In this document: positions 1-6,260 of the stretch, piece after piece | How the letters are laid out: every line of letters starts with the position of its first letter | Position numbering within the stretch: position 1 is the stretch's first letter | NCBI GenBank assembly: GCA_026995045.1 | Contig: JALWPK010000057.1 | Span: forward strand, 1 to 64,000 | Reading direction: 5' to 3' | Source of the DNA: Gammaproteobacteria bacterium | GTDB lineage: Bacteria; Pseudomonadota; Gammaproteobacteria; SZUA-229 | DNA: 64,000 nucleotides | Notes under the pieces: generated by a model | Seen by the model: only the letters and a program-made list of their open reading frames with translations | The model's database searches: none | What the model was told of the DNA's origin: nothing | Translations under genes and position numbers: made by a program

Positions 1-236
1 GTCGATTCCGCAATAGTAGGGATGTGTGGTATTGTAAAAGTTCATTGAGCTGCCTCCTGTTGGCTTGGTCGCCTCCCAGCTTAGCGCATGCGTTGGCTGG
101 GGGAGACGGCTCGATGAGTATCAAGCGCATGCAGCGGAGCCGAAAAAGACGCGCCGTCAAGTTAACTCAATCGATATGTGCTGATCAAATCATGGTAATT
201 TGCTACACTCAGGGCTAGCAACCTAGTGGAGATATC

Positions 237-467
237 ATGTCAGCCGCATTTAAGCAAGTAATTGAAAACATTAAGGACTTGTCGCTAGATGAAAGGGCTC
301 TTGTTGCTCATTGCCTCATTTCATCTCTGGAATCAAGGCAAGATGAGGGTGTAGATGAGGCATGGGCCGAATTATCAGAGAAGCGGCTTATGGAACTAAA
401 GTCGGGAAAGGTGAAGGGGGTTTCCTGGGGGAGCATCAAAAATGAAGTGAAGGGCCAAGATGGCTGA
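237..467 (+). CDS. Antitoxin of a ParE/RelE-type pair, PF09720-like (integron cassette)
   Basis: This 76-residue protein has the pattern of the short 'addiction module' antitoxins (PF09720, TIGR02574): an N-terminal helix with LSLDERALVAHCLISSLE, then DEAWAELSEKRL and the closing segment KSGKVKGVSWGSI. These proteins bind a RelE/ParE-fold toxin and repress their own promoter. The start is ATG 237 after GTGGAG. Its 3' end overlaps the toxin start by 8 bases, the usual translational coupling of such pairs. It is the first gene of the cassette ended by the attC site at 748-873. Family assignment is from motif memory. Confidence 0.8.
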   Translation: MSAAFKQVIENIKDLSLDERALVAHCLISSLESRQDEGVDEAWAELSEKRLMELKSGKVKGVSWGSIKNEVKGQDG

Positions 468-753
468 AATTATATTTCACCCTGATACCGCCCACGAGAT
501 AAAGAGTTCATACGAGTGGTATCAAAATCAGGCTGAAGGATTGGGTGATGACTTTATCGAAGAGTTAGAATCAGCATATGAGGCAATAACAGAACTTCCC
601 AGAACATGGCCAAAATTCACAAAAAACTGTCGTCGGTTTTTGCTGAGTAAATTTCCATTTCCAGTCATCTATCAGGCAAATAATAATTCTATTTTTGTAT
701 TGGCCATCATGCACAACAGCAGAAAACCGGGTTATTGGGAAGGCCGCACATAA
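460..753 (+). CDS. ParE/RelE-fold toxin (integron cassette)
   Basis: This 97-residue protein has the ParE/RelE layout (PF05016): an N-terminal strand IIFHPDTAHEI, a long helix pair, the central LPRTWPKF, the strand FPFPVIYQ and the terminal VLAIMHNSRKPGYW. The family either cleaves mRNA on ribosomes or inhibits gyrase, and sequence alone does not decide which. It is translationally coupled to the preceding antitoxin. Its stop codon falls inside the first half-site of the attC that follows, as is typical of cassette genes. The pair probably stabilises the cassette array against loss (inference). Confidence 0.8.
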   Translation: MAEIIFHPDTAHEIKSSYEWYQNQAEGLGDDFIEELESAYEAITELPRTWPKFTKNCRRFLLSKFPFPVIYQANNNSIFVLAIMHNSRKPGYWEGRT

Positions 754-873
754 CGAGGCGCTTCAACACGGACAGTCTTTCGTGGCGCCTGTCTTGTGCG
801 GTCATTTCGCTACGCTCGATTATCGCACAAGCCAGTCAACACTCCAGTCTGCCGGTTAAGCGCGACGTTAGGC
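748..873 (+). other. attC recombination site of cassette 1
   Basis: The site starts with a degenerate R'' box ACATAAC (748-754), overlapping the toxin stop, and ends with the R' box GTTAGGC (867-873) within GCGACGTTAGGC, the classic attC end. The interior contains a long imperfect hairpin, including CTTGTGCG facing CGCACAAG. At 126 bp it is within the known attC size range. IntI integrases recombine the folded bottom strand of such sites. Confidence 0.75.
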
Positions 874-888
874 ATACAACGGATAATC

Positions 889-1368
889 ATGGATAAAGAA
901 GAGTTGTATAAAATTGCAATTGAAACTCGTAACCTTGAAATAGGAATGTTTTGGCAGCGTTCAAACTATTTCATGGTATTAAATACAGCGATTGCTATTG
1001 GTTTTTTCACGCAAAAGGTAGGCCCATATGCTCTTATTCTTGCAGCCTTAGGCGCTGTGGTTTCATTATTGTGGTTCTTTGTAAACCTAGGTAGTAAATT
1101 TTGGCAATCTCGTTGGGAGCGCCGGGCTTTGATTTATGAAAAAGAAGTGGCCCCCGATGCCAAATTATTCTCTGCAAATAAAGAAGAGATTAAAAATGAT
1201 GTTGAGGAAAGCTTAAAGGAAAGTGAGCATAAAGGCTTTCAAAAGTGGCTAGATAAGCAAATATTAAAAAAACCGTCTGTTAGCTATCAAATGATGGTTA
1301 TTTCGTTTTTCTTTGTTTGCTTTTGGATTGCAACAATTATAGTTTATATAGGTGTAAATCATGCCTAG
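889..1368 (+). CDS. Small two-helix membrane protein, possibly RipA-like (integron cassette)
   Basis: This 159-residue protein begins MDKEELYKIAIETRNLEI, then carries two closely spaced hydrophobic segments (about residues 28-68), a charged cytoplasmic middle rich in Lys and Glu, and a third C-terminal membrane segment (about 133-155). I recall similar cassette-borne proteins being named RipA-family octameric membrane proteins, but I hold that name only tentatively. Start ATG 889 lies 16 bases after the R' box of the preceding attC, as expected for a cassette gene. The stop lies in the next attC R'' box. Function unknown. Confidence 0.65.
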   Translation: MDKEELYKIAIETRNLEIGMFWQRSNYFMVLNTAIAIGFFTQKVGPYALILAALGAVVSLLWFFVNLGSKFWQSRWERRALIYEKEVAPDAKLFSANKEEIKNDVEESLKESEHKGFQKWLDKQILKKPSVSYQMMVISFFFVCFWIATIIVYIGVNHA

Positions 1369-1452
1369 CAATCGCGTTAACTCGGACTGCCAAACCCACC
1401 GCTCCCTATCGGTCGCCCTGGGTTTGCCAGCCGGTTACGCAGGTCGTTATTC
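1363..1452 (+). other. attC recombination site of cassette 2
   Basis: The R'' box is GCCTAGC (1363-1369), one base off the usual GCCTAAC, and it overlaps the stop codon of the membrane-protein gene. The R' end is GTTATTC (1446-1452), degenerate in its last bases. Inside, CTGCCAAACCCA pairs imperfectly with TGGGTTTGCCAG to form the expected extrahelical hairpin. Total 90 bp. Confidence 0.7.
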
Positions 1453-1463
1453 CTAATAAACTC

Positions 1464-2243
1464 ATGAACAAGTGGATTGTCATATTTTCAATTATTTTCA
1501 TACAGGGTTGTACAAGTTACGCTCGGTTAACTTACACCTTTGAAAAAAATGGGAGCGTGCCAGAAATATATTATGATTTTGGGGCAGAAGATATTGCCAG
1601 TAAAATAGAAATAGCATTGCCTTCTAGTATCGATACTGTGAAAAAACATCAATATGCTGACTTTAAAAACGTAGAAGCTATTAAGATTTACACATTTTCC
1701 AGCAAAGAGCGTTACTCCAGATTTAGCGGATCAACACGAAAGGCTAGAGGTAGTGCAATTAAAAATGAGGTTTATATTTCACCAATTATTCGGGAACGCA
1801 TTCATACACTAAAACCAATTCTAACTCATGAGCTCTCTCACGTTCATCTCAGACAATATATTGGCACATGGCGTTACTGGACAGAAGTTCCGGGTTGGTT
1901 TCACGAAGGGCTGGCTGTTGAGGTTTCTGGGGGCGGTGGAGCAGAAAAAGTAACGGATAAACAAGCCATCATAGAAATAAAATCAGGAAAGCACTTTATC
2001 CCGAGAGAGAAAAGTGGAATATTCGGGCATAAATACGCAAGCGATTATGGCTTAAAACCACAAATGTATTACCGCCAAAGTTACTTATTTGTCCACTATC
2101 TCATAATGTCTAACCCTGAATCATTCAAGAGCGCATATTTATCGCTAATAGAGGGGAAGAAATTCAAAGATGTTTGGAGCATGCACTATGGAAAATCAAT
2201 TTCACAACTATGGCTGGAGTTCTTACACAATATCCAGGCATAA
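1464..2243 (+). CDS. Lipoprotein zinc metallopeptidase, peptidase MA-like (integron cassette)
   Basis: This 259-residue protein has a short signal peptide ending in the lipobox FIQGC (Cys16). A zinc site follows in the middle: HELSH (HExxH) and, about 25 residues on, WFHEGLAVE, whose Glu is the likely third ligand. This matches the gluzincin-type peptidase MA family (PF13485). It should sit on the periplasmic face of a membrane, and its substrate is unknown. Start ATG 1464 lies 11 bases after the R' box of the preceding attC. The codons are AT-rich and unlike those of the chromosomal genes further right. The stop sits in the next R'' box. Confidence 0.7.
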   Translation: MNKWIVIFSIIFIQGCTSYARLTYTFEKNGSVPEIYYDFGAEDIASKIEIALPSSIDTVKKHQYADFKNVEAIKIYTFSSKERYSRFSGSTRKARGSAIKNEVYISPIIRERIHTLKPILTHELSHVHLRQYIGTWRYWTEVPGWFHEGLAVEVSGGGGAEKVTDKQAIIEIKSGKHFIPREKSGIFGHKYASDYGLKPQMYYRQSYLFVHYLIMSNPESFKSAYLSLIEGKKFKDVWSMHYGKSISQLWLEFLHNIQA

Positions 2244-2312
2244 CAACACGCTCGTTCGGACGCAAACCACGCTGCGCTTTGTTTGCGCCGCGCAGCTTGG
2301 TCGAAGCCAGCT
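2238..2312 (+). other. Truncated attC of cassette 3, R' end missing
   Basis: The left half is clear: R'' box GCATAAC (2238-2244) overlapping the metallopeptidase stop, then CGTTCGGACGCAAACC and, after a loop, TTTGCGCC and GGTCGAAGCC, which rebuild the hairpin. The expected terminal GTTRRRY does not follow; the sequence runs straight into an unrelated reading frame at about 2313. This looks like a deletion junction. See the findings. Confidence 0.55.
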
Positions 2313-2324
2313 GCACCTAAAAAA

Positions 2325-2417
2325 TCACCTCTTGATGTTAAAGGTGTCAACCTTAATATAACAGCGTCAGAAATTGTAGATGTTGTTAGGAAGGGTAGAG
2401 AGCGAAAATACAGCTAA
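2325..2417 (+). pseudogene. C-terminal remnant of a small cassette gene, perhaps an antitoxin
   Basis: An open frame of 30 codons reads SPLDVKGVNLNITASEIV then DVVRKGRERKYS and stops at 2415-2417, inside the R'' box of the next attC, exactly where cassette genes end. There is no start codon or ribosome site, and the frame begins beside the point where the previous attC loses its end. The tail resembles C-termini of VapB/Phd-type antitoxins ending in a basic segment, but that is only an impression. Confidence 0.4.
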
Positions 2418-2512
2418 CAAGCGCTACAGAGGACAGAAAAATGTGTCGTGCCTTTTGCAAAAAAGGCGCAAAAGCCCCGCCACATTTTTCTGCCCCTGAG
2501 CTGGGCATTATG
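2412..2512 (+). other. attC recombination site of cassette 4
   Basis: R'' AGCTAAC (2412-2418) is followed by AAGCGCTACAGAGGACAG. The palindromic arm GGACAGAAAAATGTG pairs with CACATTTTTCTGCCC on the other side, and the site ends GGGCATTATGTG, a variant of the common GCGTTATG end. The long arm match makes this one of the clearest attC hairpins here (101 bp). Confidence 0.7.
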
Positions 2513-2545
2513 TGAAAAAATAAAATGAATCACGGTATTATCTCC

Positions 2546-2615
2546 AGTTGACCAACAAAAGCAACGCTCCTATCGTCGCAATGCTTTTGTAGTCAACTGA
2601 GTTTAATCGTTAGCC
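2546..2615 (+). other. attC-like site of a cassette without a gene
   Basis: CAGTTGAC (2546-2553) pairs with GTCAACTG (2592-2599) and CAAAAGCA pairs with TGCTTTTG inside it. The site closes with ATCGTTAGCC, giving R' GTTAGCC at 2609-2615. Only about 100 bases separate this end from the previous attC end and no reading frame lies between, so this may be a geneless cassette. Confidence 0.55.
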
Positions 2616-2638
2616 AACTTGCAAGGTTGGAGGTGGCG

Positions 2639-3067
2639 TTGAAAATTTTACTAAGTATATTTTTTCTTATTGGCGCATATCTCCTCGGAGTTAGCCTGCT
2701 GGGTGGAGTGAGTATGCTCAGTTCTAAGTATTGGCAAAGAGCAGATGGGAAAATACAAACAGTTTCATTTATTTTGTCTAGCAGTAAACCATCAACAACC
2801 ACTGAAAAGATATCTTATTCTTACCAAGTTGATGGCCAGGAATATGAAAATGACAGGGTTTATTTTGGCATAGGCATCGCTAGTAAAAATAAAACATTAT
2901 CTTATCAAAAAGGCGAGCACGTGAACGTCTATTATAACCCTGATAACCCAAGCGAATCTGTTCTCAGGCCAAACGACATGCATTCAATAATATTTGGTGG
3001 TGTTGCAGGCGTGGTTTTTGTTTTATTCTCTCTGCTAGGTTATAGGTTTGAACATAGAAAAGCCTAA
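2639..3067 (+). CDS. DUF3592 membrane protein (integron cassette)
   Basis: This protein of about 142 residues has an N-terminal membrane helix (LKILLSIFFLIGAYLLGVSL), an extracytoplasmic beta-rich domain with KISYSYQVDGQEYEND and YQKGEHVNVYYNPDNP, and a C-terminal helix. This is the DUF3592 (PF12158) arrangement. I chose TTG 2639 as the start because GGAGGT sits about 5 bases upstream. TTG 2627 and GTG 2633 are alternatives. The stop lies in the R'' box of the next attC. A chromosomal relative is at 13156-13593. Biochemical function unknown. Confidence 0.7.
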   Translation: MKILLSIFFLIGAYLLGVSLLGGVSMLSSKYWQRADGKIQTVSFILSSSKPSTTTEKISYSYQVDGQEYENDRVYFGIGIASKNKTLSYQKGEHVNVYYNPDNPSESVLRPNDMHSIIFGGVAGVVFVLFSLLGYRFEHRKA

Positions 3068-3149
3068 CAATCGCGTAAATTCGGGCTGCCAAAAGCTGCG
3101 CCGCTTCGCTATGCAGCTTTTGGCAGCTGGTTACGCAAGCCGGTTAGCA
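3062..3149 (+). other. attC recombination site of cassette 6
   Basis: A textbook site: R'' GCCTAAC (3062-3068) and R' GTTAGCA (3143-3149). Between them TCGGGCTGCCAAAAGCTGC faces GCAGCTTTTGGCAGCTGG, giving a nearly perfect stem with a short loop. Total 88 bp. This is the strongest single piece of evidence that the left end of the window is an integron array. Confidence 0.85.
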
Positions 3150-3223
3150 TTATAAGTGCTACCTTTTGAGACATTGACATCCAGTCATAATATAGTACCA
3201 TAAAAAGACTGGAGGTGATTGTT

Positions 3224-3496
3224 ATGAAAATTTCTACTGATATCAAGCCAATATCATTCCTGAAGTCCAAAGCTGCTGATATGTTAAAGCAGGTAAATGA
3301 AACTCACCGGCCCATCATCATTACACAAAATGGTGAACCGAGAGCCGTACTTCAAGATCCCGAAAGTTACGAAAACATGCGTAATGCCATAGGGTTAATG
3401 AAACTAATATCCTTGGGCGAGGAGGACATACTGAAAGGAAAATCAAAAACGCAAGATCGAGTATTTTCTGAATTAGAGAAACTGGTTGATTCGTGA
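3224..3496 (+). CDS. Phd/YefM-family antitoxin (integron cassette)
   Basis: This 90-residue protein has the Phd/YefM pattern (PF02604): an N-terminal segment on ISFLKSKAADMLKQVNE, then PIIITQNGEPRAVLQDPESYE. Members bind operator DNA with the N-terminal half and mask the toxin with the C-terminal half. ATG 3224 follows GGAGGTGATTGTT, a strong ribosome site. GTG 3215 lies inside that site and is rejected. The stop is four bases before the toxin start. It lies 75 bases after the preceding attC, leaving room for its own promoter, as is common for toxin-antitoxin cassettes. Confidence 0.85.
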   Translation: MKISTDIKPISFLKSKAADMLKQVNETHRPIIITQNGEPRAVLQDPESYENMRNAIGLMKLISLGEEDILKGKSKTQDRVFSELEKLVDS

Positions 3497-3499
3497 ATA

Positions 3500-3832
3500 A
3501 TGGCAAAAAATTATAAGGTGCTTTGGGCAAAAGCTGCTGAAGAGGATCTGAAGTCCATTATTGAGTATATATGCGTTGATAGTCCGTCGGCTGCCAGGGA
3601 TAGCTTCAATAAAATAAAAGCCACAGCTTCAAATCTTTGCTCCTTTCCCCAGCGAGGTCGAGTTGTCCCCGAGCTTAAAGATCATGGCATTCTCCAATAT
3701 AGAGAATTGATCATTCATCCATGGCGGGTGATTTACCGTATTTCTGTTGAGCAGGTATATGTGCTATTGGTTATTGATTCGCGGCGAAACGTCGAGGATG
3801 TTTTGCTTGAGAGGCTGTTAAGGAAAAAATAA
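3500..3832 (+). CDS. RelE/ParE-family toxin (integron cassette)
   Basis: This 110-residue toxin has the ParE-type pattern (PF05016): VLWAKAAEEDLKSIIEYI at the N-terminus, SFPQRGRVVPEL in the middle, and the strands YRELIIHPWRVIYRI and VLLVIDSRRNVEDVL at the end. The HPWRVIYR segment and the terminal Arg-rich strand are what ParE and RelE members share. It sits directly behind its antitoxin. Its stop is next to the R'' box at 3833. The target (ribosome-bound mRNA or gyrase) cannot be told from the sequence. Confidence 0.85.
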   Translation: MAKNYKVLWAKAAEEDLKSIIEYICVDSPSAARDSFNKIKATASNLCSFPQRGRVVPELKDHGILQYRELIIHPWRVIYRISVEQVYVLLVIDSRRNVEDVLLERLLRKK

Positions 3833-3950
3833 TGCTAACAATCGCATCCGGCGAACCCGCAAAGCTGCGCGCCTTTTTATACGAGTTGCTACTGCTCCAT
3901 TTTCACACAAAAAGGCGCTACGCTTTTCGGCTCGCATGGTGCATGCTTCA
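3833..3950 (+). other. Degenerate attC after the second toxin-antitoxin cassette
   Basis: The left side is clear: GCTAACAATCGCATCCGG. The arms CGCAAAGCTGCGCGCC and GGCGCTACGCTTTTCGG, plus CTTTTT facing AAAAAG, form the hairpin. The right end is poor: no GTTRRRY follows closely. A possible R' remnant ACGATTAGATGC lies at 4075-4086, just before the nitrilase, but would make the site 250 bp long. The right boundary of the array is therefore uncertain. Confidence 0.5.
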
Positions 3951-4103
3951 GCCATGCAGGGCCAGGGTGAGGAATTCGGAACTGTTTTCAGTACCACAAC
4001 CAAAGATGCATGTTGAATTGTGCTCGACGCATCAAATTAATCTGGTTTGCCCAAAATGGCATCCTCGCCATCAAACGATTAGATGCTCTATTGAGGAGTG
4101 AAA

Positions 4104-4925
4104 ATGACAAAGATAGCAATCATGCAAGAATCCTCCGTTTTGCTTGATAAAGATAAAACGATTGACAAGGCGGCTCAATTGATAGAGCAGGCTGCGTCAA
4201 GCGGGGCGGAGCTGGCCATATTCCCCGAAGCGTACATATCTGGCTATCCAGCCTGGATATGGAGGCTGCGACCGGGTGGTGACTGGGGGGCAAGTGAAGA
4301 GCTGCATCAACGTTTGTTGGGTAGTGCTGTTGATATTGATGCCGGCGATATCCAGCCTTTATGTGAAGCTGCGAAGAAAAACAGGATTGGCGTTATTTGT
4401 GGATTGAATGAGCGTGATAAAAGAGTAAGTAATGCAACAATCTACAACACTGCTGTTGTGATTAGTAAAGACGGTGATATTGTCAATCGCCACCGTAAAC
4501 TTATGCCAACAAACCCTGAAAGAATGGTGTGGGGATTTGGCGATGGTTCTGGTTTAAATGTTGTTGAAACGGCGGCGGGTAGAACGGGAACCTTGATATG
4601 CTGGGAAAATTACATGCCATTATCAAGGTATGCGCTTTATTCGCAGAACCTCGAAATTTATGTTGCGCTCACATATGATAGGGGCGATGGCTGGCTTGGA
4701 ACAATGCAGCATATAGCGCGAGAAGCCCGTTGTTGGGTTGTCTGTAGCGGTGTCGTTATCACGAATAGTGATATTCCTGATGATTTCCCAGACAGGGAAA
4801 AACTGTATCCTCCGGATGAAGAATGGATAAATCCTGGTGACTCGGTAGTCATAGCGCCGGGTGGCGAAATAGTTGCAGGCCCGATGCGTAAAGAAAAAGG
4901 CATTCTGTATGCAGACGTAGACTAA
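4104..4925 (+). CDS. Nitrilase-superfamily amidohydrolase, C-terminus cut by a stop codon
   Basis: The frame encodes 273 residues of a nitrilase-branch carbon-nitrogen hydrolase, enzymes that hydrolyse nitriles to acids and ammonia. The catalytic triad is present: Glu42 in IFPEAYISGYP, Lys132 in RHRKLMPT and Cys166 in LICWENYMP. ATG 4104 is six bases after GAGGAG. The frame ends at TAA 4923-4925 directly after GILYADVD, a point inside the family rather than at its end. The same frame continues with recognisable nitrilase C-terminus (next entry). Nitrilases assemble through C-terminal contacts, so the truncated product may be inactive. It sits at the edge of the cassette array. Confidence 0.75.
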   Translation: MTKIAIMQESSVLLDKDKTIDKAAQLIEQAASSGAELAIFPEAYISGYPAWIWRLRPGGDWGASEELHQRLLGSAVDIDAGDIQPLCEAAKKNRIGVICGLNERDKRVSNATIYNTAVVISKDGDIVNRHRKLMPTNPERMVWGFGDGSGLNVVETAAGRTGTLICWENYMPLSRYALYSQNLEIYVALTYDRGDGWLGTMQHIAREARCWVVCSGVVITNSDIPDDFPDREKLYPPDEEWINPGDSVVIAPGGEIVAGPMRKEKGILYADVD

Positions 4926-5039
4926 AACCGCGTTGCTGTTTCAAAGCGCGATCTTGATGTTTGTGGTCATTATGCCAGGCCAGATATTTTTACGCTTAGC
5001 GTCGATACAGATGTGCAGAGTCCAATAAAGTTCAAATGA
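4926..5039 (+). pseudogene. In-frame C-terminal remnant of the nitrilase
   Basis: After TAA 4923-4925 the same frame stays open for 37 codons to TGA 5037-5039 and encodes NRVAVSKRDLDV then CGHYARPDIFTLSVDT. The HYARPDIF block is a hallmark of nitrilase C-termini. Reading the stop as any sense codon restores a protein of about 311 residues, the usual family length. A point nonsense mutation, or a sequencing error, explains this most simply. Confidence 0.7.
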
Positions 5040-5340
5040 AAAAACGAGCCCAGAAAGGCGTGTAGGGATGACCTCCGCTACTCTGTGAAACCCGACTCGA
5101 TCGCAATATGCGCGAGCTGCCTGCTAAAAATAGATGTATTGCTGTCGACAAGCGAACTGTAAGTCCAAAATGGGTTGATTGCTGGTAGGTCGCTTGTTCC
5201 GTATTTGAATACAGTTGTAATCTTGATGCTGTGTGGTATGGTTTTAACTATTAGCATTATGGCGTCAATGTGTAAATTATATTGGTATTGCTGCCTTGTC
5301 AGTGTAAAAGGCGGGGCATTTCGGAAAGGCGGGAAGTAAA
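5040..5340. other. Intergenic stretch without a recognised gene
   Basis: I see no coding frame with recognisable protein features, no attC ends and no strong hairpin with a T-tract. The last 100 bases are AT-rich and likely hold the promoter of the small gene at 5341. Confidence 0.4.
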
Positions 5341-5601
5341 GTGGCGCAAAACTTCACCAGACTGAAAAGAGACAAAAACCCGATGCCTGAATACATCAGG
5401 CGGGCATTGGAGCAGCATAATGTGGTCTGTGACTATGAAGCGCGTCCCGCATATCAACAAAATGATTATATCGGCTGGATCGAAAGGGCAAAAAAGCAGG
5501 AAACAAAAGAAAAACGTCTCCGGCAAATGATTGAAGAGCTAAAAGCCGGAGGCGTGTACATGAAAATGAAACATCCCGCTTCGGCCAAAAACCATGGGTG
5601 A
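5341..5601 (+). CDS. Small YdeI/OmpD-associated (OmdA-like) domain protein
   Basis: This protein of up to 86 residues matches the C-terminal helical domain called OmdA (PF13376) of the YdeI 'bacteriocin-protection' family: DYIGWIERAKKQETKEKRLRQ followed by a hydrophobic/basic helix. Full YdeI proteins are about 190 residues, so this is the domain alone. The start is uncertain: GTG 5341 or ATG 5383. The sequence ends in basic residues and Met/Lys-rich KMKMKHPASAKNHG, which looks extended. A sister gene follows at 5664. Function unknown; YdeI was linked to peptide resistance in enteric bacteria. Confidence 0.55.
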   Translation: MAQNFTRLKRDKNPMPEYIRRALEQHNVVCDYEARPAYQQNDYIGWIERAKKQETKEKRLRQMIEELKAGGVYMKMKHPASAKNHG

Positions 5602-5663
5602 CTATGCAAATAACACCTGACATGGAAAATTGACTTGTATCGCGAGGAATTGTGTGAAAAGCG

Positions 5664-5849
5664 ATGATTACGCCGGACTACATCACAGACTTTCTAAAAC
5701 AGGATGAGAAGGCATTGGAAATATATCAAAACCTTCCGCCGTCTCATAAAAGGGAATACATTCGATGGGTAGAGTCGGCAAAGCAGGAAAAGACTAAACG
5801 TCATCGCCTGGAAAAAATGCTTTCCATGCTGCTGAACGGCGAGAAATGA
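5664..5849 (+). CDS. Second small OmdA-like domain protein
   Basis: A 61-residue protein with the same OmdA pattern: LPPSHKREYIRWVESAKQEK, then RHRLEKMLSMLLNGEK. It is similar in layout to the gene at 5341 (about 60 bases upstream) and preserves the core Ile/Trp-x-x-Ser/Arg-Ala-Lys segment better. The start is ATG 5664, with AAAAGCG rather than a strong ribosome site. The pair probably arose by duplication of one domain. A strong inverted repeat at 5911-5947 follows and may end the transcript. Confidence 0.55.
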   Translation: MITPDYITDFLKQDEKALEIYQNLPPSHKREYIRWVESAKQEKTKRHRLEKMLSMLLNGEK

Positions 5850-6182
5850 ACTGTCTGTATTTCTTGCCCTCTGCTTGTTTGGCGGCGGTCTGATGGCATT
5901 GGCCGGAACATCCCGCATCAAGAAAATTTCATAACCCTGATGCGGGATCGGCGGCGCTGATTATTCAAATTTCAAATGTTGTATATCTGACGCCGCTGTC
6001 GAAATATAAACATGCTGTCGATATCCTTGACAAAGCGCCTATCTCATAACCCGCCATTTCAGACATACTGTCAGACCACGTTATAAGCTAATCCATGCCA
6101 GTTGCGCGGTTATTACGCTGACTGTACCGCTCGTTCTGTTTTATATACCTTCCGTTACAAATAATTAACAAATTTAACAGTT
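5850..6182. other. Intergenic stretch with one strong inverted repeat
   Basis: No gene is supported here. The main feature is the pair TCCCGCATCA (5911-5920) and TGATGCGGGA (5938-5947), a perfect 10-base stem with a 17-base loop. No T-tract follows, so it may be a factor-dependent end or a binding site. The rest is AT-rich leader of the diguanylate cyclase gene. Confidence 0.5.
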
Positions 6183-6198
6183 AGGCACTCGTCTTGCA
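6183..6198 (+). promoter_or_regulatory. Sigma-54 (RpoN) promoter of the diguanylate cyclase gene
   Basis: The sequence AGGCACTCGTCTTGCA has the -24/-12 pattern of RpoN promoters (TGGCAC, five bases, TTGCA): GG at 6184-6185 and GC at 6196-6197 separated by exactly ten bases. The inferred start would be near 6209, about 50 bases before ATG 6261. RpoN promoters need an enhancer-binding activator; I did not identify its binding site. Confidence 0.6.
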
Positions 6199-6260
6199 TA
6201 TTAATGATTGTCGACTGAGACAAAATATCATTCTCGTTGTATGTAAAGGGTATGTGACTA

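Noticed and set aside
1-236. An attC site before the first toxin-antitoxin cassette
   Set aside because: AAGTTAACTC near 161-170 is too poor an R' box and no matching arms are visible. Most of the preceding site may lie outside the window. No gene is supported here.
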